A stretch of DNA of 64,000 nucleotides from positions 23,501 to 87,500 of the forward strand of contig JAPFBL010000581.1 in NCBI GenBank assembly GCA_026182355.1, in the 5' to 3' direction. The position numbers and the translations under genes are program-made. This document shows, one piece after another, positions 55,465 through 64,000 of this stretch; the stretch's first letter is position 1, and every line of letters starts with the position of its first letter. Below the pieces are notes generated by a model. It saw only the letters and a program-made list of their open reading frames with translations, had not been told where the DNA came from and made no database searches. The DNA comes from Hermatobates lingyangjiaoensis. Lineage: Eukaryota > Arthropoda > Insecta > Hemiptera > Hermatobatidae.

Positions 55465-56625
55465 TACTGTTAATTCTTGTTATATATATATAACAAATTT
55501 TATATCAGGAATCGGTCAGTTTTCCTCGTTGAATTCAATTCGAAGTAACGTTTTGATCTGACAATCGTATATGGATGTTAATCATTAAACAGATGTATGC
55601 AATTCCGAAATTATATATAATAAACTATTAAATTAGATGTTTAAAATGAATAAATTAAGGAATATAAACTTGAACACAAATGCCAGCTTAAATACGAATA
55701 TTCTAAGGTAATATTATAATGACACATTCCTTTCATTAATGTTTTAATTATTCATTTGAATTTAGTTTAATAGTTTTATGTTGGGTAAAATAAATGAAAT
55801 ATTTCAATTTACAGATATTGTTAGTTCCAAATATGTTCGATTATGTATATACCTTGAATTAATGTTTCATTTATTTATGTAAAAAAATATTATGAATCTA
55901 TATCAAACGCAGTAACTATAGCAATAACAGTTATTCTTGTCAATTACGTTCAATGAAAACATATTATTAAATGTTGCTATAATTTCTTACACTGAGTGAA
56001 CATGGGGTCATCGGTCGTCTAGTATGTTATATTTGTTATTTCAATAATATTTAATAACAACTAGTCATTTAAAAGACTGTACCATGTTTTTGCTTTGAAG
56101 TTAATTCTTTTCTCATTTCATTGTAATGTAAATTTTATTGTTTAGCAGTTAATGGATTAACTAGTTTCTAGTTATTTTTGCTGAATATATTCGATTTTGA
56201 GAGAGATTGAATAATGTGACAAGTTTTCTACTTTTGTTTGATTTATTAGTGAGTTAGGTTATTCTATATATAGTAAAATGGAATCTCCTACAGGTGCAGT
56301 ATTAATAGACGGAGTGTAGTGGGAATATTGTTTAATATACCGGACAGCTGTTCTGTTTGCTGTGAAAGACCGTCAGTCTACACGGCTGGGAGACATGTGG
56401 TTTGGATTGAGGCAAGCTCTCCCGCACAGACTCTCTCATTCCTTCTTTAAATCAGTCGGGTCACACTATAGTTCAAACCTTTGTCAAAGCATTTCATCAA
56501 ATACAAACACTTTTCTTTTTTTGATATTGATTTCTATGTAAAGCATACTAAAATATTTAATTCCTGTTTAACAGCTTGTTTGCTTGTTTCCCTGTGATAT
56601 CCATACGTACATTTTTTCACTTCTG
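55465..56625. other. AT-rich intergenic, no feature seen
   Basis: Nothing recognised. Confidence 0.4.
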
Positions 56626-56637
56626 TACTCTCTAACC

Positions 56638-57093
56638 CAGGAGCTCTCAACCTTCGGACGATTCCAGACCCCCGCAAAATGATCTCGAATATTGTGCCAT
56701 ACCCACTTCACTTGACTTTTGAAATAGTTATTACCAATCCTATTATTTGCTAGTATATCTTCCAAATATCTCAATACCTTGAATATCCTTTACTTTATAA
56801 ATGAATTGCGAGGAATAGAACGTTAAAAAGTTATTAATATTGCATTTTTTTTTAAATTTCCAGTGAAAGCGTAATTATATTTTCTGCAGATTGTTACGTT
56901 CATTTGAGATTATCAGATTTTAACTAAATACAAGCAACACTAGAGTATACGAACATAAGCATAACTACAACAAATAAATTGTATAAAATAGAAGAAAATA
57001 ACGAGAGATACTAAAAAAAAAAGTACTTGAAAACCAGAGATTGAGTCCAATATCCTCACGGGGTATGGATCCCCCTCGGTTAAGAACCCCCTG
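56638..57093. mobile_element. hAT MITE, 456 bp
   Basis: Left end CAGGAGCTCTCAACCTTCGG, right end reverse complement CAGGGGGTTCTTAACCGAGG, the classic hAT CAGGGGTTCTCAACC type. 8-bp target duplication CTCTAACC (56630-56637) / CTCTGGCC (57094-57101), two mismatches. No transposase. Confidence 0.85.
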
Positions 57094-57104
57094 CTCTGGC
57101 CCTC

Positions 57105-59260
57105 AAACGCGTATTTTTTCACAAGTGTTGTCTGTGAGCCGCATTGTCGTAGATTGTTTTACATCAGCAGTCCTAAATTTTGCCTTTTCAAATTTATTTT
57201 TTTAATTTTAAGTCATCCTGTAAAAAAGTAGTAATGGTTTTACGTCTTCAAAGTGATAAAATCTGTAGAAGACATAAAGAGTAGACTCCCGAGTAGACTC
57301 CGAGAGTCTACAGAGAATGAGAAACCTTACTCCTTAATCACTCTGAAATTTAAAAAAAAGTCTCGAATTAATAAAAAGAATGATAAATAACAGTTTCAGT
57401 TTTTTTTTAGAAACTCTAACTACTATATCAGAACAACCGCCAGTTGATATCAAGATCTCAAAATTCAATCGAGTGTTATTGATTTAATGAATCAATTGCA
57501 CTTATGTATTACTGGGGCTGTAAATCTTTGTATGAATCACCCATCATTCTGGCTTCAGATGTAGAATCATACGGGTAATAATTTAAGAATATATCTCTAC
57601 AGTGGTATAGTAAGGAGGTGGGGAAAAAGAAATAATAGAAAAAAGAAAATATTAAAATAATAAAAAGCTATCAAAAATCTGAATTTTTATACCAATTTTT
57701 TAGGTCGAATTGTTTTTATGTGTTATATGTGTAATACTGATTTTAAACAGATTTTTCAACTGTTATATTTGCAAATTAAAAATACATTTTTTTAAAAAAA
57801 ATTTTTAAAATAATTTTTAAAGTGGTTGACATTTTATTATATTTGTTTGCGTAGTTAGTTAATTTAATTTAACAATTTTTTTTTATGATTTGAATTATAA
57901 ATTTTTGTTTGGAAAAATCTTTGATTTTCTTTGATTATGATAGTATATGTATACATCAACTATTGTAATAAGTTGAAAGTCAGGGACTAACAACAGCATC
58001 TAAAATCAAATCCTTGATTGCATTTTTATGAAAAAAAATATTTTGAGAACTTTTAGGGGATTGTTGGACGGTAAAAATGGTTTCTAAGCTGCTGTGTCTC
58101 TACCAAAAAGAATTTTAACAAAAAACCAATTAAGCGTTCTTCCAACTTAGTGTTTTTCATCAGCTTATAATCACATATCGGGACGATATGAAACAGAAAC
58201 TGATAGTAGATTAAGATATTGTCCTCTGATTCCTTTTTCATATAAATTGCTTTTACATCATATCATATTACATTACTTTTTTACAGTGGGGATACTGCAG
58301 TAAAGCAACTGTATATTTACCGATCAAGACCGTCTACAGAACTACAGTTCTACACAAGAGAGCTACTGCTGTTAAAATATTGTTAACTAGTACAACAGCC
58401 TATCATATACGATGTTAGTTTATTTTTTTTATAATCTGATATAAAAAAGGTATTCTTTAATTTTTCCAATATTATTAAAAACTGCAGTATGTGATTAAAC
58501 AAATATTTATTAATTGATAGTTTAATCTTAAATGAATAATGTGGTGATATACATATTTGGTGGAATGCAGTAAAATCGTTCTACAAAGGAAAATTTTTCT
58601 AGTATACAGAAAAAAACTACCAATAAAGCATTGAGAAATACTCTATAAATTATCATAATATAAGACATGTCATGGGCTATTTAATACATTATTTAATACA
58701 TGTACTAGGTAAAAGCGGAGACTCTACAATCTTTTGAACACTTGGTGAATGAGTATTACATGAGTGATTCAAAAAGACTGGCTCTTATTCGGAAGGTTTT
58801 ACTTTGTGGAGACAAGTGGCCTTAAGTATTAATCAAAAAACAATTTATAAGAATATGTAAAATTTTTGTACAGCTTTAAGCATTAAAAGTATTTTAATAC
58901 CAAGAATTTCATCTGTACATTATCTGAGCCAACTTTATATTATTTATTTGTTACATCACTGATTTAACAAAAACGAAATGTTTATTTTATAAAAACATGG
59001 GATTATTTCATGGTAATAAGAGAAATATTGCAGATAGTGTTAATGAATGCATGTAGTACAACCTGCAATAAAAAAATAATAATAATGAAAGCAATACTCC
59101 AGTACAGTTGTATAAATCAAATGCCTTCCTAAGAAACAAAGTTGTTTCAAATAATTTCACAACGATGAAGCATTTTGTATCAAGTACCATGCTATATATC
59201 AATATTAAGTATTATTTCCAAGTTTTTGCTCACAGTAACTGTGCTTAAGATTGATTAGGC
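57105..59260. other. AT-rich intergenic, no feature seen
   Basis: Nothing recognised. Confidence 0.4.
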
Positions 59261-59267
59261 AAGGGGT

Positions 59268-59455
59268 TTATACTAATATGTTCTGTTCTGGTTTGGGATT
59301 ATTGCCATCTTGCTTTAATTCTAGAGTGGCTGTCTCTAGTCTTTGAAATCGAACTGACAGACTGCAGGGAAGCAGCTGATGATTTTGGTTGGCCACGGCT
59401 ATTATATATAATTCACTACCATTCACTTTTGAAAATTTCACTAACTTCCTTCCAG
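59268..59455 (-). other. Possible coding relic, unidentified
   Basis: A - strand open frame includes SGRKLVKFSKVNGSELYIIA, then NQNHQLLPCSLSVRFQRLET and LELKQDGNNPKPEQNILV and a stop. Composition is more protein-like than other frames nearby. No splice sites or homologue established. Confidence 0.3.
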
Positions 59456-60014
59456 AAAAATACCCAATGAGATACCGACAACTACTCAAAGGTTAACACT
59501 AATTTCACTCACTTAATATTGTACCATATATTTATTAGGATAAATAACAGTCAAAAGTAAGGAGGATGAATGTTTTTTCTAGCTTATTGTTTCAGTTATA
59601 CTGTTTCTCAAAACGAACTTAAAACACTCAACGTAGTTGACAGTAATAAATAATAAAATAAAGGCACTTTTAGAGTCCAACCTATCACAAACGATCAATG
59701 AATATTTTCACACTGTATAGTGACATTTCAGTAAGCAATTTCAGACCATAGGTCTACTGCTGTTAAGATATTGTACTAATATTTACGGGGAGGTCAGTAA
59801 GTATAGTCAACTAGTACAATAGCCTATCAAAAGAGAGACACCATTTTAGTGTCATATGACCTTATGGGTCAAGAGTTATACAATCATCTGAGCCACTGAT
59901 ATTCAGATGTGAAAGGAGGTCAATAGGGAAGGTGAGGTACTATTAGGGTTAAAGGTGTTGGCAGTTCTCGCTTAAAAGAGTAACTATTGTGTACTCAAAA
60001 GTAAAGACCCAAAC

Positions 60015-60990
60015 ACAAAAAAATCTTAGCGTTCTACAGAAACTTACAACTATTATATGACAAACTTACTACTCTTCTACTACAAACTAACTATTCATTA
60101 ACGATAAACTTACTAATATTTTACAACAAATTTACTAATCTGATACGACAAACTTAATACTTTTATACTATGAATTTACTACTCTTGTATGACAAACTTA
60201 ATTCTTATATAAGACGAACTTACAACTAGTGCACGTCAAACTTACTTCCCTTATACATATAAATAAAATTAAATACTGAGAAACCTACATATGGAAATAC
60301 GCAAAAACTTACATGTAAAGAATTAATATAATAGGAAATTAAAAAAAATCAAACTTTGTTTAAAAAAATAAAAAAGGACTATTATAACGCGGGCTCCCCC
60401 ACTCCACATAATCTTATCTCCCAATAAGTATTTATATTTATATTAGAAATAGGTAAAACCGTCATACCTCGTAAGATGATCATGGAGTTGGAGCGCTTTC
60501 AGACGTTGTCCATCTTCGATCACAACTTCGATGGACAACGTCCGAAAGCGCTCCAACTCCATGATCATCTTACGAGGTATGACGGTTTTACCTATTTCTG
60601 ATATAAATCATACTAACCTCAGTGGTATTAACAATATGCATGTATTTAAGTATTTATATGATATAAAATCTTAAAAAAATTTTCTGCTCTTATATGACAA
60701 ACTTCCTTCTCATATACTATAAATTTACTACTCTTGTATGATAAACTTACTTCTTATATATGTCGAATCTACAACTTTTGTAGGTAAAGCTTACTTCTCT
60801 TATACGCAAACTATAATCTAATCTTAAACGACAAACTTCATTCACCTTTATGGCAAAATTACTACTCTTTTATGACAAACTTCCTAGTCATATACTACTA
60901 GTTAATGACAAATTAGTCTTCTGTTACGATAAATTTATTTATCTAAAAAATAAAGTTACTTTTCTCATACGATAAACCTCTAAGTATTCT
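60015..60990. repeat. Degenerate about 24-bp minisatellite split by a palindrome
   Basis: Units like TATGACAAACTTACTACTCT fill 60050-60255 and resume at 60690-60990. Between them lie unique DNA and the HH-K palindrome. Confidence 0.75.
60440..60606. mobile_element. HH-K palindrome, near perfect
   Basis: Arms 60446-60515 and 60531-60604 around a 15-nt loop. Minus core-like motif: CGAAGA, GGAC-AAC-GUCU, GAAAGCGC; plus: CGAUGGAC-AAC-GUCCGAAAGCGC. Followed by CCTCAGTGGTATTAACAA, as at 29.87 kb. Confidence 0.7.
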
Positions 60991-60994
60991 TAAA

Positions 60995-61805
60995 AATTAG
61001 AATTATATATATCGTTACTACTGAAATCTGTTAGTAGGACTCATACATCATTAAACATACTTTACTAGTTGCAGTTAAAGTTAGACAGATCCGGTCTTTT
61101 CAGATAAGCGCGTAATTCACAACAGAGTTACCTTACCTAGTAAGGTTCCCCATGTCAATCTGGTTCCACTGGTTGTAGATTTTTTCAACTTTTTTGTGTA
61201 CAACAGTAAAAAAGAGTATCAATATAGAATATTGGCAATATACAGAACTGTTAGAACGAAGGAAACACATACGAAGTCATGTATTCCTTTCTTTTTTTAA
61301 TTGTTATTTAGAGCTTCTGCAAACAATTCATAATATCATTCTGCTTCGATTATAAGTGCTAATTAATGAGCTTTTTTTTTTTTTTTTAAATTGAAAATCT
61401 AGTTTATGAAGAAAATATGAAATTAATATCAGTGAAATTCTGATGCGCAAATAGTAATTTATTTCTTCAGCAATTTAAAACCAAAGAACTTGTGTAGTGC
61501 TTGGTGTAACCATGAGACTAGAGGACAGCTGAGGGAGGGGGGAGCGGGAGAAACTTAATGCTGTTTTGTGTCGTGTCAAGAGAAATAAACCGACACACAA
61601 GATCTGACTTGACCTTCCTCAACCGTTCACTTTCAAACACTGCACGCATGCGAAACCTCGTCATTTCTATTAACCATTTATTAACTACACAATTACCTTC
61701 TTTTTTTTTAATTTTCCGATCTTCATTTCAATGAGTAATTTGGAACATAGAGCTACTTTGTTAAATATATAACAAGGCTATATAAAAGAATTTGAAGGAA
61801 ATCAA
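60995..61805. other. Intergenic with GC-richer patch
   Basis: 61510-61660 is GC-richer (GCTGAGGGAGGGGGGAGCGG). No gene seen. Confidence 0.4.
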
Positions 61806-61824
61806 ATGCATGTAAAGGTTTTTT

Positions 61825-62275
61825 TTTTAAACTATGTTTCTGCTCATTCATGACATTTTTTTTAAAAAACATACCACGAAATTTTTCTGCTCATTCAAAA
61901 AGAGTTTTGAAAACATACCACGAACTTTGTTTCTGTTGATTCATTAGGTTTTACAAAACATATATTGAACTGTTTCTACTCATTCATAAGGTTTTTCAAA
62001 ACATACCACAAACTTGGTTTATGCTCATTCATTACGTTTACATAACATGGCATGGACTTAGTTTCTGCTGATTCATTAGGTTTTACAAAACATGTAAATA
62101 GTGAATAGTGAATGTTTCTACTCATTCATAAGGTTTTTCTAAACATACCAAGAAATGAGTTTATGTTCATTCATTACATTTACATAACATGCTATGAACT
62201 TAGTTTCTGCTCATTCAAAAGGTTTTCTAAAATATTCAGCGAATTTATTTTAGCTCATTCATAAGGTTTTTGCGA
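61825..62275. repeat. Minisatellite, unit about 55 bp, roughly eight copies
   Basis: Consensus TTTCTGCTCATTCATAAGGT then TTTTCAAAACATACCACGAA. Alternating unit subtypes (TGCTGATTCATTAGG and CTACTCATTCATAAGG) hint at a two-unit higher-order period. Confidence 0.8.
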
Positions 62276-62279
62276 TGTT

Positions 62280-63625
62280 AATCATTAAATATTGCAATGG
62301 TAAACAATAGATCTTATACTATCACGTACGCTTGATCATTTCATTGATCAAACAGGTGAATGAAATTAAATTGAACTAAATATAATATAACATGAACAAC
62401 AGCTAATAAATGAACTTAACAAATTTAATAGTGAAATTCAAAATAATTTAGATAAAAGTCTATTCTTTTGTATTTGCAGGTTAACACACTTAAATCTAAA
62501 AGTGTGTTTAACGTATAATATTTGATACAACAAATTTTTCATAAATAACACACACTTTCTGCATTCACTAATTTAATAATTATATATAGTAAAGATTAAG
62601 AATTCTAAAACCCTTAATTTATGACATTGAAATTTGCAAACGATTCATATTAAGAAAACTATCAGAACTCAAATTCAAAAACCGTATAATAATAATTTTG
62701 TTTACACTAAATATTTCATGGTTTTGGTTTTAATAAAATCATTTAGAAAGAGTCATAAAAAAATAGTCAAAAAACTATTCATATTTCATAATATTTATGA
62801 AGATATTATAAATATTTTAAAATTTTTCACTATCAAGAAACATTTTAAACCTCAATATCCAGAAAAAAAGATTGATATGAAAGATTCATCTGAACGTAGG
62901 TATTTCGAAGTTTTTATTAAAAATGTTTTTGAGTGAAGATATTTTAGACTTTTCATAAAATCCTATGAAAGTATTATTTCAAGATATTTAGACATATTAT
63001 TATACTTAGGTGTAGAAAGTAATAATGAATATATAAATATCTGAAGATTTTTTTAAATTTATTATTTAATATAATTAAATTTAGAACAGAGGGAAGGGTG
63101 AGGAGGGAAAAGAGGATTTAAAATTGTTTTATGATCTCGATATTAACTGAGTGAAGATATTAAGAACATTGAAATATTAAGCTAAGATAAATATAATGGC
63201 GAAAAAAAAGTTACAAAACATTTAGTGAAGGAAGCTATAACTGAAGAGAAACATTTGAAATGTTTCATAATTTGATGTCATGTAAATATTCAGTAATATA
63301 TAATTTTAGCACACAAAGTTTAAAGACATTTAGTTTTAAAAAGTTCTGAAGACAAATATTTATACCTGGATAGTGCATATTTTTATAGCCTGTTTGAAAG
63401 AGCGGAACAACTAAAACGTAATTTTAGAAAAAATATAAATAATTACTTTTTTTAAAAAAAATAAAAAAAGCATTTTTTTATACCACAGAGGCATTCTATA
63501 AATTTAAATCATGTGTCTATGTGAGGTATGGTGAACTCATTTCTGAGAATTTTTATTATAGAATGATATTTGTACAAGTCAAATGCAAATATAACTTGTT
63601 CTTTAGTAAAGTGGTTTTATAAAAG
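62280..63625. other. AT-rich intergenic, no feature seen
   Basis: The open frame 62634-62936 (100 aa) is Lys/Ile/Phe-rich as expected from base composition; no domain. Confidence 0.4.
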
Positions 63626-63664
63626 TTTCCACACAAATGAAGTTTATTATTAAACAAAAACGCG

Positions 63665-63691
63665 TTTCGAACACCTTGTGTTCATCATCAG
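63665..63691 (-). ncRNA. Hammerhead ribozyme core (HH-E)
   Basis: CUGAUGA, stem GAACAC/GUGUUC, GAAAC. Six-pair stem II. Confidence 0.75.
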
Positions 63692-63816
63692 GAAGACACC
63701 AAAGAATATGGTGCTCGATGGTTGTTCTTGTGGAAACAACTCTTAATTATTGTTTCCAATAACTCTAAAGAGTTGTTTCTACAAGACTAACCCCCCAGGT
63801 ATCCTTTGGTGTCTTC

Positions 63817-63843
63817 CTGATGATGAACACAAGGTGTTCGAAA
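63817..63843 (+). ncRNA. Hammerhead ribozyme core (HH-E)
   Basis: CUGAUGA at 63817-63823, GAACAC/GUGUUC stem, GAAA at 63840-63843. AC..GU then U fits a 2-bp helix III and an NUH site. Confidence 0.75.
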
Positions 63844-63969
63844 CGCTTTGTTGTTTAATGAAAAAAATTTCATTTGTTTGTAGACTTTTGTACGTATAAT
63901 CACTTTACCTCAGAATGACTAAATACCACACAATTACGGATTGCACAACTAATGAGTTAAATATAACTA

Positions 63970-64000
63970 TAGACAAAAAGATTTCACATAAACACGTGAA
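63970..64000 (-). mobile_element. HH-A copy cut by the window end
   Basis: AAAAAGATTTCACATAAACA is the outer tip of an HH-A left arm; the rest lies beyond the window. Confidence 0.65.

Larger units (their letters stand above)
63630..63895. mobile_element. HH-E foldback with two intact cores
   Basis: Arms 63640-63710 (-) and 63795-63885 (+). A small inner palindrome (GAAACAACTCTTAATTATTG / CTCTAAAGAGTTGTTTC) lies in the spacer. Best-preserved HH-E copy. Confidence 0.85.

Noticed and set aside
62634..62936. 100-codon open frame, longest near the right end
   Set aside because: Lys/Ile/Phe/Asn-rich as expected from about 75% AT, no domain, no splice or promoter context.

Overview
This window looks like AT-rich, repeat-dominated invertebrate nuclear DNA. 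An arthropod is most likely: the one convincing gene has a TATA box followed about 30 bp later by a TCAGT initiator, and one SINE family ends in (AACCT)n, the arthropod telomere motif. No bacterial-style gene organisation is present. Only one host gene is well supported, a four-coding-exon DDIT4/REDD1 (Scylla/Charybdis) homologue at 45.5-46.4 kb on the + strand. It has a compact promoter with two hypoxia-response cores and sits in an unusually repeat-poor stretch of about 45.2-48.7 kb.

Almost everything else is mobile DNA. The dominant theme is Penelope-like elements (PLEs). Three protein regions of this class are recognisable: an RT fragment with the motif-B and YVDD regions (24.29-24.57 kb, -), GIY-YIG endonuclease fragments (2.7, 13.0, 17.9, 22.9 and 39.0 kb), and an N-terminal domain ending in a GLLPxYTNI-like motif that runs straight into (TA)n (12.4, 13.6, 20.7, 21.2, 23.2, 33.5, 33.8, 37.8 and 49.6 kb). 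Between and around them lie dozens of 3'-terminal fragments. Many are head-to-head inverted repeats, most are bounded by (TA)n, and they carry the hammerhead-ribozyme core signature CUGANGA - stem - GAAA. I count about 30 cores with both boxes intact, in roughly a dozen sequence-unrelated families (my labels HH-A to HH-M), plus some 25 decayed ones.

Layout: 0-3.5 kb, dense PLE foldbacks; 3.5-5 kb, plain AT-rich; 5-8 kb, PLE foldbacks and one TIR MITE; 8.4-9.5 kb, a degenerate minisatellite; 11.6-14.2 kb, a 2.1-kb PLE composite (with endonuclease) interrupting a 177-bp satellite; 14.2-15.8 kb, minus-strand SINEs; 17.6-27 kb, PLE-rich including the RT relic; 28.2-29.0 kb, an 825-bp pogo/Tigger-like TIR element; 29-36 kb, SINEs and scattered PLE foldbacks; 36.4-44.1 kb, a second PLE-dense cluster plus a higher-order minisatellite at 41.2 kb; 45.2-48.7 kb, the DDIT4-like gene; 48.9-52.3 kb, SINE duplications and a SINE split by a hAT-like MITE; 53.8-55.5 kb, a 0.4-kb unit present three times; 56.6-57.1 kb, a 456-bp hAT MITE; 60.0-62.3 kb, two minisatellites, one split by a palindrome; 63.6-64 kb, a hammerhead palindrome and the start of another HH-A copy.

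The host gene probably acts in stress and hypoxia signalling to TOR. The PLE fragments form one functional theme: 5'-truncated retroelement ends that keep the 3' terminal ribozyme module. All family assignments rest on reading motifs by eye; no database search was possible.
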